This document shows, piece after piece, positions 7,801 through 13,304 of a stretch of DNA of 13,304 bases; positions within the stretch are counted from its first letter, which is position 1, and each line of letters starts with the position of its first letter. The translations under genes and the position numbers were made by a program. The notes under the pieces are model-generated. The model was not told the DNA's origin. It did not search any database and saw only the letters and a program-made list of their open reading frames with translations. Source of the DNA: Flavobacteriales bacterium (lineage in GTDB: Bacteria > Bacteroidota > Bacteroidia > Flavobacteriales > BACL11); assembly GCA_002710495.1 (NCBI GenBank), contig PAKE01000028.1, positions 1 through 13,304 on the forward strand. Direction: 5' to 3'.

Positions 7801-8963
7801 ATGAAAATATAAATACATTATTCAAGAGAAATTCTTCTTCTAATTTAGTATTAAGAAGTACGGTAGAACCATTTAATAAATTTAGAATTGAATTAACAGC
7901 AAACAAAACTCATTCCTTATCCGAACAAGAATATTATAGATGGTCTGATGCAGATAATAGGTTTACATCATTCTCTCCAACACAATCAGGTAATTTCTCT
8001 ATTTCATTTATATCATGGGGAACTGCTTTTAAAAGAGATAATGATAATTCGGAGTCTCAAACTTTTCAGCAATTCAGAAATTACAGGAATGAAATATCAA
8101 AAAGAATAGCCGCTAAAAACCCAAATTATTCAGGAATTATAGATTCTACAGGATTCCCAGAAGGGTATGGATCAACCTCTCAAGATGTATTAATTCCATC
8201 ATTTTTAGCAGCTTATTCTGGAAGGGACGCATTAGGAGTTTCATTAAATAGTATGCCGTCTATTCCTTTGCCAAATTGGAGAATAAATTATAATGGATTG
8301 ATGCAAGTTCAATTTATTAAAAAGAGGTTTAAAACCTTCACATTAGGTCATGCTTACAGAAGTACTTATTCGTTAGGTTCGTATGTTAGTAGTTTAGATT
8401 ATGAAGATAATGGAACTGGATGGTCTTCCTCGATAAATCCGAATACTGGAGATTATTTTTCTCAATATGAGATAGGACAAGTTACAATTAATGAACAATT
8501 TAGTCCGTTAGTAAAAGTAGATATGACCTGGAAAAATAGTTTGATTACAAAATTAGAGATAAAGAAAAACAGAATGCTAAACCTTTCCTTGTCAAATAAT
8601 CAGATAACAGAAACAAATGGAAGAGAATATGTAATTGGTACGGGTTACAGGATTAGTGATTTATCATTTAAATTTAGATCTGGAGGCAGAGGAAAGAAAA
8701 TATCTTCAGATTTAGACCTAAAAATGGATGTAAATATACGAAATAACAAAACTGTAATACGAAAAATCGTAGAAGATGAACAGCAAATTACAATGGGACA
8801 ACAAACAATAAGTCTGAAATTCTCGGCAGATTATGTAGTTAATTCAACTCTAAATTTAAAGATATTCTATGATAAGGTGATAACAAATCCTTTTATATCT
8901 ACTTCATATCCGGGAGCTATTACAAATGCCGGATTTAGTTTAAGATTTACTTTAGCAGGATAA
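1806..8963 (+). CDS. sprA: SprA (Sov), outer-membrane translocon of the type IX secretion system
   Basis: SprA is the giant beta-barrel through which T9SS substrates leave the periplasm; in Flavobacterium it is also needed for gliding, and the Porphyromonas homologue is Sov. The 2385-residue product has the full family length (about 2300-2450). Landmarks: a signal peptide (residues 1 to about 26), an RPQGSAELIF segment near 145 starting the SprA N-terminal region, TFSPSLMNWELMMKNIY near 492, SYIDDFEASR at 811-820, LPNTEDINRDNT near 1160, CGEIWVNELRLSDFDEYGGW from 1492, then a long run of amphipathic beta strands, ending in NPFISTSYPGAITNAGFSLRF, close to the conserved SprA C-terminus. No frameshift or internal stop is seen. 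The start is TTG: the upstream in-frame codons back to the ruvA stop are AAA, ACA, ATA and AAG, and the next Met is residue 53, which would lose the signal peptide. Partner proteins (PorV, plug, GldK-N) are not in the window. Confidence 0.96.
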   Translation: MNKFRSYILFLEFFVLLTFSKSAKSFSFLSDTAISDSTLSYTFNPDQYGGLFMNFPKNFTSQVVYDENTDNYILFQRVGNTDLFTQKVMTFEEYLDYQLTEMMNDHWDLRSGNRNSTVKQSYGPVKLYIPGEAFDKFFGGNTVDIRPQGSAELIFSLRVNKLDNPNYTVKQRKTTSFDFQEKIQMNVIGKIGEKLKLTTNFNTEATFNFENDMKLEYTGFEDEIIKKIEVGNVSLPLNGTLITGSQSLFGFKTQLQFGRTTITGILSQQKSTTSEVQVTGGAQTTEFDIYADQYESNKHFFLSHSFKENYNTAVANLPYINSPINITKVEVWITNKTGETTDSRNIISFLDLGETDGNIQNTLFTNSLTGSYPDNDQANDMYQHLLSQFSGIRDINQVNNQLAIPANLSINFIGGQDYEKLERARKLKETEYTIHPQLGYISLNQSLNNDEVLAVAFQYTLGNEVFQVGELTSNGPSAPDALIVKLLKGTTFSPSLMNWELMMKNIYALGAYQMSSNEFVLDVLYENTEESGGLTNYIPEGSVNGTPIIKLLNLDNLNQQQASASDGVFDFIEGLTARSSNGRIIFPVLEPFGSDLRDNFSNQQIANKYVYDYLYDSTLTVAQKYPELNKFRLKGSYKSSSGSEISLNAMNVPEGSVTVTAGSQKLVENQHYTVDYMLGRVTIIDEGILNSGIPINIKLENNAMFGIQDKTLMGLHADYEINRDFIIGGTLLRLSEAPYVNKINAGDEPISNTIIGLDGTYQTESPFVTKMVDMIPFIETKAKSRIIASAEIATLIPGHHRRIDNGEGGTSYIDDFEASRSSIDIKNALSWNLSSIPQGQNDVFENASLNDDLTLGFRRAKLAWYTIDPTVFFRSSSITPPGVDNKIQLPNGGQVNQQSYHYTREILEKEVFPNKDPQYGTQITNMSILDLAYYPNERGPYNYTVDRLNSDGTLMNPQKNWAGIMRKIETNDFEAANIEFVEFWMMDPFDPLHGDMSHSGGDLYIQLGNVSEDVLKDGYKSFENGLPINSTIENVDTTSWGRVPTSYSIVEAFDNDPLSREYQDVGLDGLSDNDELLFFDSVYVQEIKNNPALGISSVAYQNAINDPSGDNFHYFRGTDFDNAETELLQRYKDFNNVDGNSATTEQSVESYATSASSLPNTEDINRDNTLGESESYFQYKVSVSPQTMNISNPYISDVLQADVTTKDGEERIVNWYQFRVPVYNPEKVIGSIQDFKSIRFIRMVLSDFSEPIICRFATLELVRGEWRRYNLDLSEGGEYIPNDIDDETLFDVSSVNIEENGQRTPINYVLPPGIEQNIDNTTTTLRRDNEQSLVLKVCNLADGDARAAYKTSDLDVRAYKRLKMFVHAEGVPNNLQDDELSCFIRLGTDFTSNYYEYEIPLKVTLENQNERTEVWPEENNINILFEDFQQAKQDRNFTTNDVRSPFIRYLSGGKKIIVVGNPNLSRVKTIMIGVRNPKKTSLDSEDDGLPKCGEIWVNELRLSDFDEYGGWAANARFTTRLADFGTVNIAGNMSTIGFGSIEKKVNERQKSNDYQYDLSSNLELGKFFPEKYGVKIPMHISSSQQISNPQYNPLDPDILFKTTIETMGSKSEKDSLKHISQDFVSRNSINFTNVRKLATQNKGEGEKSKTPKIYDLENFTLSYSKNEIFIRNINTEKNRTNTYRGALTYNFNTRPKNIKPFSKLKIGKGPYAKLIKDINFYTMPKSFSFRTDLDRMYNETLLRNVNNSYMLIAPTYNKYFNWNKSYEFKYDLTRTLKIDFSSRSISSIDEPEGRMDRDYVFYKANRDTVWQNFWRGGRPTSYHHDVSVNYQFPLNKIPLTNFLSLNTRYSANYYWTAAPLSLSDLGNNIQNSNNIQYNGQINLTTLYNKVPYFKKILSSGKKKQRGRTSRTNQENKKEEEEKKKDQYKALRYAAKFVFGVKNISVNFTKNEGTFIPGFMPEAHFFGQHWGEVAPGIPFVLGSQRDIRYIAGQNGWITKDENINTLFKRNSSSNLVLRSTVEPFNKFRIELTANKTHSLSEQEYYRWSDADNRFTSFSPTQSGNFSISFISWGTAFKRDNDNSESQTFQQFRNYRNEISKRIAAKNPNYSGIIDSTGFPEGYGSTSQDVLIPSFLAAYSGRDALGVSLNSMPSIPLPNWRINYNGLMQVQFIKKRFKTFTLGHAYRSTYSLGSYVSSLDYEDNGTGWSSSINPNTGDYFSQYEIGQVTINEQFSPLVKVDMTWKNSLITKLEIKKNRMLNLSLSNNQITETNGREYVIGTGYRISDLSFKFRSGGRGKKISSDLDLKMDVNIRNNKTVIRKIVEDEQQITMGQQTISLKFSADYVVNSTLNLKIFYDKVITNPFISTSYPGAITNAGFSLRFTLAG

Positions 8964-8964
8964 T

Positions 8965-8994
8965 TTTGATAATAATTGTAAAAGTGTATTTTTG
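8965..8994 (+). promoter_or_regulatory. Promoter for gcvH-tonB
   Basis: TTTG at 8965-8968, starting two bases after the sprA stop codon, and TATTTTTG at 8987-8994 (TAnnTTTG) are 18 bases apart. The gcvH ATG follows 14 bases after the -7 box. No terminator is visible between sprA and gcvH, so gcvH may be read both from this promoter and by continuation from sprA. Confidence 0.6.
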
Positions 8995-9008
8995 TAAAAA
9001 ATTTAGAA

Positions 9009-9386
9009 ATGAATATCCCAGAGAACTTAAAATACACAAAAGACCATGAATGGATAAAAATTGATAGTGATATTGCTACTATTGGTATTACCTCATTTGC
9101 TCAGAGTGAATTAGGAGATATAGTTTTTATAGATATAGATACTGAAGGAGAAGAATTGGAAAAAGAAGAAGTATTTGGAACCATTGAAGCAGTAAAAACA
9201 GTATCTGATTTATTTATGCCAGTTAGTGGTGAAGTAACAGAGTTTAATCAAGTATTAGAAGATAATCCTGAGCTAATAAATACTGATCCTTATGGTGATG
9301 GGTGGATAATAAAAGTGTCTATTTCGGATATTTCTACTTTAGATGATCTACTTTCTTCAGATGAATATAAAAGCTTAATATTATAA
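9009..9386 (+). CDS. gcvH: Glycine cleavage system H protein (lipoyl carrier)
   Basis: GcvH carries the aminomethyl group from the P protein (glycine decarboxylase) to the T protein on a swinging lipoyl arm, and in many bacteria also takes part in lipoate transfer. The 125-residue product has the normal length and typical start IPENLKYTKDHEW. The core TIGITSFAQSELGDIVFIDI is at about 24-43, and the lipoylation site is K63 within GTIEAVKTVSDLF; the usual E-S-V-K is E-A-V-K here. The later GEV segment and NTDPYGDGWIIKV (near 96) are also typical. Other glycine cleavage genes (gcvP, gcvT) are absent. A gcvH next to sprA is a recurrent arrangement in flavobacteria as I recall it, without known functional link. 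The tonB gene starts 4 bases after its stop, so the two are very likely cotranscribed. Confidence 0.96.
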   Translation: MNIPENLKYTKDHEWIKIDSDIATIGITSFAQSELGDIVFIDIDTEGEELEKEEVFGTIEAVKTVSDLFMPVSGEVTEFNQVLEDNPELINTDPYGDGWIIKVSISDISTLDDLLSSDEYKSLIL

Positions 9387-9390
9387 TATT

Positions 9391-10092
9391 ATGGAACTAA
9401 AAAAAAATCCAAAAGCTGATTTAGAATCCAGGAAAGGAATATTTGTCTTGATTGGTTTAATTATCTCATTATCCTTATCAATATTGGCGTACGAATCTAA
9501 ATCATACGATAATTTAGATGTAGGTTTTGGTGATAATAAGATGGACGACTTGGACGAGGAAGAGATTGACATTACAAGACCAGAACCTCCTCCTCCTCCA
9601 AAGGAGGAGCCACCACCACCACCTGAAGTACCTGAAGAAATTGAGATTAAGGAAAATGAGGAGGAATTAGAAAATGAGTTAGAAGTTGATGATGCAGAAA
9701 CCGATCAGGATGATATGATGGAAATGCCAGAAGAAGAATTCGAAGAAGCATTTATTTCAGTAGAAAAAATGCCAATGCTTGGTGATTGTAAGAATGAAGA
9801 CTGCACACAATCTGAGATAATGAAATTTATTGCTAGAAATTTTAAGTATCCTGAAATTGCAAAAGCAAATGGAGTAGAAGGAAGGGTTATATTAGAATTT
9901 GTTGTAGAAAAAAATGGGAAAATTGGTAGGGTAAAAATATTAAAAGGATTAGATAAACATGTAGATAAAGCTGCAATTGAAGTTGTAGAAAAATTAAATG
10001 ATAAAAAATCTCCTAAATTTTCACCTGGGAGACAAATTGGTAAAGCTGTTCCTGTGAAATATACTGTACCTATTAAGTGTACATTAGGATAA
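9391..10092 (+). CDS. tonB: Energy transducer TonB
   Basis: TonB spans the periplasm and passes proton-motive force from inner-membrane ExbB/ExbD to TonB-dependent outer-membrane receptors. The 233-residue product opens with the Bacteroidota-type MELKKNPKADLESRKG, then one membrane anchor at about 17-34. A proline-rich stretch (RPEPPPPPKEEPPPPPEVP, 63-81) is followed by a very acidic spacer from about 82 to 120. The C-terminal TonB domain covers about 141-233: FIARNFKYPEIAKANGVEGR (146-165), VILEFVVEKNGKIGRVKILK and a final KYTVPIKC strand. Cysteines are C133 and C138 just before the domain, and C230. No exbB, exbD or receptor gene is adjacent, and it probably shares the gcvH transcript. It ends just before a bidirectional terminator. 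Bacteroidota carry several TonB copies, so which transporters it serves cannot be told. Confidence 0.93.
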   Translation: MELKKNPKADLESRKGIFVLIGLIISLSLSILAYESKSYDNLDVGFGDNKMDDLDEEEIDITRPEPPPPPKEEPPPPPEVPEEIEIKENEEELENELEVDDAETDQDDMMEMPEEEFEEAFISVEKMPMLGDCKNEDCTQSEIMKFIARNFKYPEIAKANGVEGRVILEFVVEKNGKIGRVKILKGLDKHVDKAAIEVVEKLNDKKSPKFSPGRQIGKAVPVKYTVPIKCTLG

Positions 10093-10098
10093 TAACAA

Positions 10099-10152
10099 TA
10101 TATACTAATAAAAAAGGTCATGAAATCTCATGACCTTTTTTATTAGTATATA
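10099..10152. terminator. Bidirectional terminator between convergent tonB and cysN
   Basis: A perfect 25-bp inverted repeat (left arm 10099-10123, right arm 10128-10152) around the loop AATC. The inner stem GGTCATGA/TCATGACC is flanked by six A on the left and six T on the right, so each strand reads as a GC-containing hairpin followed by a T run. It starts 7 bases after the tonB stop and ends 12 bases before the cysN stop, as expected for a shared terminator of converging units. Confidence 0.92.
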
Positions 10153-10164
10153 ATTTATAATTAT

Positions 10165-11433
10165 CTAAATAATCATTCCTGCTGCAACCGTTTCATTTGT
10201 CGCTTCATCTACCAATATAACGCTTCCAGTATTTCTATTTCTCCTATAACTATCAAAAAATAGTGGTTTTGTAGTACGTATAGAAATTCTTCCTATATCG
10301 TTTAAACCTATCTCTTTCTCTTCCTCTATTCTGTGTAAAGTATTGATATCCATTTTATATTTTACTTCTTTAATGATGCATCTTGCAGTTTGGCTAGTAT
10401 GTCTGATCGTATATTTACCTCTGATCATCATTTTTTTCTCATTCATCCAACAAATCATAACATCAATATCCTGCTCAATAGTTGGTTTGTTATTTTCTCT
10501 TACCATCATATCACCCCTACTAATATCTATGTCATCTTCTAAGGTAATACAAACAGACATTGGTGAAAATGCTTGATTCACCTCTCCATCAAAAGTGTCA
10601 ATTGCTTTAATTTTAGATGTAAACCCCGATGGCAGTAACGACACAGCATCTCCTGGTTTAAAAACTCCTCCTTCAATTCTTCCAGCATACCCTCTATAGT
10701 CAGGATATTCTTTGGATTGCGGACGAATTACAAATTGTACAGGAAATCTACAATCTACATGGTTGTGATCCGAACCAATATGAATATTCTCTAAAAGATG
10801 CATCAAAGTTGAACCATCATACCAATCCATATTTTCAGATCTATCTACAACATTATCTCCATTCAGTGCAGAAATAGGAATAAAACGAACATCTTTAATT
10901 TCTAATTTTGTTGCAAAATCTTCAAAGTCTTTTTTGATATTATCATAAGCCTTTTTACTGTAGTTAACCAAATCCATTTTATTTACACAAACAGCAATAT
11001 GAGGAATTTGTAAAAGAGATGCAATAAATGCATGCCTTTTAGTTTGTTCAATTACACCATGCCTTGCGTCTACAAGTAGTAAAGCAAGATTAGCGGTTGA
11101 TGCTCCTGTTACCATATTTCTTGTATACTGAATATGCCCTGGAGTATCTGCAATAATAAATTTCCTTTTAGGAGTAGCAAAGTATCTGTAAGCTACATCA
11201 ATAGTAATTCCTTGCTCTCTCTCTGATCTTAATCCATCAGTTAATAGCGCAAGGTTTACACCTTCTTCACCTCTTTGTTTTGAAGTTTCTTCTAGTAATT
11301 CCATTTGATCTTCAAAAATCGCCTTACTATCGTAAAGCAACCTTCCAATCAAAGTACTTTTTCCATCATCAACACTTCCCGCAGTTGTGAAACGTAATAG
11401 TTCCATATCTAAATATCCTTTCGTTTCGCTCAT
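10165..11433 (-). CDS. cysN: Sulfate adenylyltransferase subunit 1 (GTPase, CysN)
   Basis: CysN is the GTPase subunit of ATP sulfurylase; GTP hydrolysis drives the unfavourable formation of APS from sulfate and ATP by CysD. The 422-residue product has the GTPase motifs of the elongation-factor superfamily: P-loop GSVDDGKS at 19-26, switch region with REQGITIDVAYRYF at 72-85, DTPGH at 96-100 and NKMD at 151-154. After the G domain come the EF-Tu-like beta-barrel domains (FVIRPQ, RGYAGRIEGGVFKPGD) and the typical C-terminal end (VILVDEATNETVAAGMII). The chain stops there, so this is a stand-alone CysN and not a CysNC fusion; the kinase is encoded separately by cysC. It is the last gene of the minus-strand operon, 11 bases after cysD, and ends at the shared terminator. 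Confidence 0.96.
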   Translation of the reverse strand: MSETKGYLDMELLRFTTAGSVDDGKSTLIGRLLYDSKAIFEDQMELLEETSKQRGEEGVNLALLTDGLRSEREQGITIDVAYRYFATPKRKFIIADTPGHIQYTRNMVTGASTANLALLLVDARHGVIEQTKRHAFIASLLQIPHIAVCVNKMDLVNYSKKAYDNIKKDFEDFATKLEIKDVRFIPISALNGDNVVDRSENMDWYDGSTLMHLLENIHIGSDHNHVDCRFPVQFVIRPQSKEYPDYRGYAGRIEGGVFKPGDAVSLLPSGFTSKIKAIDTFDGEVNQAFSPMSVCITLEDDIDISRGDMMVRENNKPTIEQDIDVMICWMNEKKMMIRGKYTIRHTSQTARCIIKEVKYKMDINTLHRIEEEKEIGLNDIGRISIRTTKPLFFDSYRRNRNTGSVILVDEATNETVAAGMII

Positions 11434-11444
11434 ATTGTTAGTTT

Positions 11445-12350
11445 TTAGAAGTACCCTTCTTTTTTTCTGTCCTCCATAGCAGCTTCAGATCTTTTGTCAT
11501 CTGCTCTACCTCCTCTTTCGGTAATTCTGGTTGAAGCAACTTCTTCTATTATTTCCTCCAAAGTTGTAGCTTTAGATTCTGCAACTCCTGTACATGTCAT
11601 ATCTCCAATTGTTCTACATCTAATTATTCTTTCTTCCCAAGATTCATTGTCCTTTAATTGAATATAATCACATTTTCCTAAAAGTACTCCATTTCTATTT
11701 ACAACCTCTCGTTTATGAGAGAAATATAAGGAAGGTAATTCAATTTTTTCATGTAATATATATTGCCAAACATCCATTTCAGTCCAGTTAGAAACAGGAA
11801 ATATTCTAAAATGTTCTCCTATTCTTTTTCTTCCGTTAAAAAGATTCCAAAGTTCAGGTCTTTGATTTTTTGGATCCCATTGTCCAAATTCATCTCTATG
11901 TGAAAAAAATCTTTCTTTAGCTCTTGCTTTTTCTTCATCCCTTCTTGCTCCACCCAAAGCGCAATCGTATTTCTCTTCTTCTAATCCTTCTAAGAGTGTT
12001 ATAGTTTGCAATCCGTTTCGTGATGCATTTACTCCTGTTTCTTCCACAGCAGTTCCTTTGTCAATTGAATCCTGAACGTATTTTACGATTAGGGTTTCTC
12101 CTGTCTCTTTCATTAATCTATCTCTAAATTTAATAGTTTCTGGGAAGTTATGGCCAGTATCAACATGCATTAAAGGAAATGGAATTTTACCAGGGTGAAA
12201 TGCTTTCCTAGCAAGATGAAACATAATAATAGAATCTTTCCCTCCAGAAAATAACATTACAGGTTTTTCAAACTGCGCAGCCACTTCTCTGAGTATAAAA
12301 ATAGCTTCTGATTCAAGTTCCTTCAAGTGTGTTAAATTGTACGAACTCAT
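11445..12350 (-). CDS. cysD: Sulfate adenylyltransferase subunit 2 (CysD)
   Basis: CysD is the catalytic subunit of the heterodimeric ATP sulfurylase, making APS and pyrophosphate from ATP and sulfate. The 301-residue product has normal length. It has the N-type ATP pyrophosphatase P-loop SGGKDS at 35-40, then HVDTGHNFPET at 62-72, the GGARRDEEKARAKERFFSHR block, FPVSNWTEMDVWQYI in the middle, and the characteristic basic C-terminus with RGGRADDKRSEAAMEDRK. The related PAPS reductases (CysH) share the P-loop but not this C-terminal block or the RDEEKARAKER motif, so the call is firm. Only one base separates the cysC stop from this ATG, suggesting translational coupling. Confidence 0.97.
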   Translation of the reverse strand: MSSYNLTHLKELESEAIFILREVAAQFEKPVMLFSGGKDSIIMFHLARKAFHPGKIPFPLMHVDTGHNFPETIKFRDRLMKETGETLIVKYVQDSIDKGTAVEETGVNASRNGLQTITLLEGLEEEKYDCALGGARRDEEKARAKERFFSHRDEFGQWDPKNQRPELWNLFNGRKRIGEHFRIFPVSNWTEMDVWQYILHEKIELPSLYFSHKREVVNRNGVLLGKCDYIQLKDNESWEERIIRCRTIGDMTCTGVAESKATTLEEIIEEVASTRITERGGRADDKRSEAAMEDRKKEGYF

Positions 12351-12351
12351 T

Positions 12352-12960
12352 TTACTTATTTTTTATTATCGGCAAAACATAATCCAAAACTTTCTGTACC
12401 GATTCATCTATTGAAAGTTCTGATGTGTTTATTTCTATTTCAGGATTTTCAGGAGCTTCAAATGGTGCGCTAATTCCTGTAAAATCTTTTATTTCTCTAT
12501 TTCGTGCTTTTTGATAAAGTCCTTTTACATCTCTATCTTCACAAGTTTCTATTGATGCATTTATATAAACTTCAATAAAATTTTCTTCACCAATTATTTC
12601 TTTCGCAATTTTTCTTATCTTAATTGTTGGGCTTACAAAACAATTTAAGGTCACTACTCCGCAATTTAAAAACAACTTACTTACTTCTGAGATCCTTCTT
12701 ATATTTTCAGATCTGTCTTCTGTAGAGAACGTAAGGTTATTACTAATTCCTACTCTGATATTATCTCCATCTAAAAGTTGATTTACAACACCTTGAGAAT
12801 GTAAATATCTTTCTACTCCTTTTGCAATAGTAGTCTTCCCAGATCCAGATAATCCAGTCATCCAAATTACTTTTGATTTCTGATTTAGTAATTCTTCCTT
12901 ATCTTTTCTTTGAAGAATATCATCAAAAACAGTAAAGATATTTTCTTTTCCTTCTGTCAT
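12352..12960 (-). CDS. cysC: Adenylyl-sulfate kinase (CysC)
   Basis: CysC phosphorylates APS at the 3' position to give PAPS. Read from the ATG at 12960 the product has 202 residues, the family norm. Numbering from that Met: P-loop GLSGSGKTT at 36-44, DGDN at 64-67, the SP pair of the family active-site loop at 110-111, KGLYQKAR at 146-153, FTGI at 160-163 and APENPEI at 169-175. The frame is open to a further upstream ATG at 13017 adding 19 residues, but that extension (NYLINSISNIFTSFAIQN) matches no CysC that I know, and a -7 box lies between the two ATGs. I therefore prefer 12960. It is the first gene of the cysC-cysD-cysN operon and is divergent from the deoC-like gene. The usual HGL after DGDN-x-R is VGI here, and the segment after SP (TIKIRKIAKEII) differs from the common YRxxR form. 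Confidence 0.94.
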   Translation of the reverse strand: MTEGKENIFTVFDDILQRKDKEELLNQKSKVIWMTGLSGSGKTTIAKGVERYLHSQGVVNQLLDGDNIRVGISNNLTFSTEDRSENIRRISEVSKLFLNCGVVTLNCFVSPTIKIRKIAKEIIGEENFIEVYINASIETCEDRDVKGLYQKARNREIKDFTGISAPFEAPENPEIEINTSELSIDESVQKVLDYVLPIIKNK

Positions 12961-12971
12961 GTTTTGGATTG

Positions 12972-12979
12972 CAAAACTA
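12972..12979 (-). promoter_or_regulatory. Probable -7 box for the cysCDN operon
   Basis: On the minus strand 12979 to 12972 reads TAGTTTTG, a match to TAnnTTTG, 11 bases before the preferred cysC ATG at 12960, giving a very short leader. No clear TTTG -33 is found at the expected spacing. If this is the real promoter, the upstream ATG at 13017 cannot be the translation start. Confidence 0.4.
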
Positions 12980-13027
12980 GTAAAAATATTTGAAATCGAA
13001 TTGATTAAGTAATTCATTTAAAATCAG

Positions 13028-13035
13028 TAAATTTG
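13028..13035 (+). promoter_or_regulatory. Probable -7 box for the deoC-like gene
   Basis: TAAATTTG matches TAnnTTTG and ends 17 bases before the ATG at 13053, nearly the same spacing as at the cargo gene promoter (299-330). A TTG at 13001-13003 is the nearest -33-like element but sits 24 bases upstream, longer than the usual 19-20. Confidence 0.5.
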
Positions 13036-13052
13036 TATGAAATTCCAAAACA

Positions 13053-13304
13053 ATGAAGACGGAGAATTATTTAGATTCTACATATCTTAAAACAGCGTCA
13101 GAAGCAGAATTATCGGAAAAAGATAATCAGATGAATGTTATTAAGATTATCAAAGAAGCTATAAAGTATAATTTTAAATTAGTAATGATTAGACCTAGAT
13201 ATATTGATTTGGCAAAATCACTTATTGCTGAGGCTGATTCAAAAGTGCTTGTTGGAACTGTAATTGATTTCCCTATGGGAAATAGCACAACTTCCCGAAA
13301 AATG
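13053..13304 (+). CDS. deoC: Deoxyribose-phosphate aldolase family protein, N-terminal part (runs off right edge)
   Basis: The first 84 codons are present. DeoC cleaves 2-deoxyribose 5-phosphate to glyceraldehyde 3-phosphate and acetaldehyde in deoxynucleoside breakdown. The visible part starts MKTENYLDSTYLKT, matching the first barrel strand of the family (I-D-x-T-x-L-K), has a helix around 28-39, then LVMIRPRYIDLAKSL at 43-57, aligning with the family's C-V/I-x-P strand, and VLVGTVIDFPMGNSTTSRK at 65-83, matching the next strand (T-V-I-x-F-P-x-G). The position of E. coli Cys47 is Met45 here. The catalytic lysines and the aspartate lie beyond the window, so activity cannot be judged. The ATG at 13037 is in another frame and was not used. 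The gene is divergent from cysC with its own -7 box. Confidence 0.82.
   Translation, partial: MKTENYLDSTYLKTASEAELSEKDNQMNVIKIIKEAIKYNFKLVMIRPRYIDLAKSLIAEADSKVLVGTVIDFPMGNSTTSRKM

Noticed and set aside
9583..9630. Short CCT/CCA triplet repeats in tonB that look like a microsatellite
   Set aside because: They encode the two proline runs of the TonB spacer, are short and interrupted, and are typical of the family rather than a separate repeat element.
9705..10121. 138-codon open frame on the minus strand across the tonB C-terminal domain
   Set aside because: It is antisense to the well-supported TonB domain, its translation resembles no family, and it begins inside the terminator palindrome. 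It is a shadow of tonB.
12961..13017. 19-residue N-terminal extension of CysC from the ATG at 13017
   Set aside because: The extension is not seen in the CysC family, contains a probable -7 box, and starting at 12960 gives a normal-length kinase.
13037..13052. Alternative ATG at 13037 as start of the right-edge gene
   Set aside because: It is in a different frame from the DeoC-like translation and does not lead to the conserved sequence.

Overview
The window looks like an ordinary chromosomal stretch from a low-GC member of the Bacteroidota, most likely Flavobacteriales; I cannot name the genus. The reasons are: a full-length SprA (the outer-membrane channel of the type IX secretion system, T9SS), a secreted protein with a type A T9SS C-terminal sorting domain, an Omp28-like exported protein, a TonB with the Bacteroidota-type N-terminus (MELKKNPKADLE), several TAnnTTTG -7 promoter boxes, and start regions that are A-rich without clear Shine-Dalgarno sequences. 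The gene order ruvA-sprA-gcvH is, from memory, also found in Flavobacterium.

Layout. Positions 1-207 (minus) hold the 5' part of an Omp28-like thioredoxin-fold exported protein. It is divergent from 347-1072 (plus), a T9SS cargo protein that ends at a strong hairpin terminator (1090-1120). A second plus-strand unit follows: ruvA (1218-1793), sprA (1806-8963, TTG start), gcvH (9009-9386, with its own promoter) and an energy-transducer tonB (9391-10092). A 25-bp perfect inverted repeat (10099-10152) works as a terminator in both directions and separates tonB from the converging minus-strand sulfate-activation operon. That operon is transcribed cysC (12960-12352), cysD (12350-11445), cysN (11433-10165). 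At the right edge, divergent from cysC, begins a deoC-like aldolase gene (13053 to beyond 13304).

How the genes work together. CysD and CysN make adenosine 5'-phosphosulfate (APS) from sulfate and ATP, and CysC phosphorylates it to PAPS. No APS/PAPS reductase or sulfotransferase is in view, so the fate of PAPS is open. SprA is the outer-membrane exit channel for proteins carrying C-terminal domains like that of the 347-1072 product, so a substrate and its channel lie about 0.7 kb apart. TonB energises TonB-dependent outer-membrane transport. RuvA and GcvH are housekeeping genes with no evident functional link to their neighbours.

I found no mobile element, CRISPR array, tRNA or rRNA, and no broken gene. 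No intergenic gap exceeds 300 bases; the largest is about 145. I see no convincing new multi-gene system. The findings are mostly second-look details: an unusual start for sprA in the same frame as ruvA, a possible leader peptide before ruvA, a charged insertion in the SprA barrel region, a Met in place of a known reactive Cys in the aldolase, and a cysteine-bearing secreted protein divergent from an exported CxxC protein.
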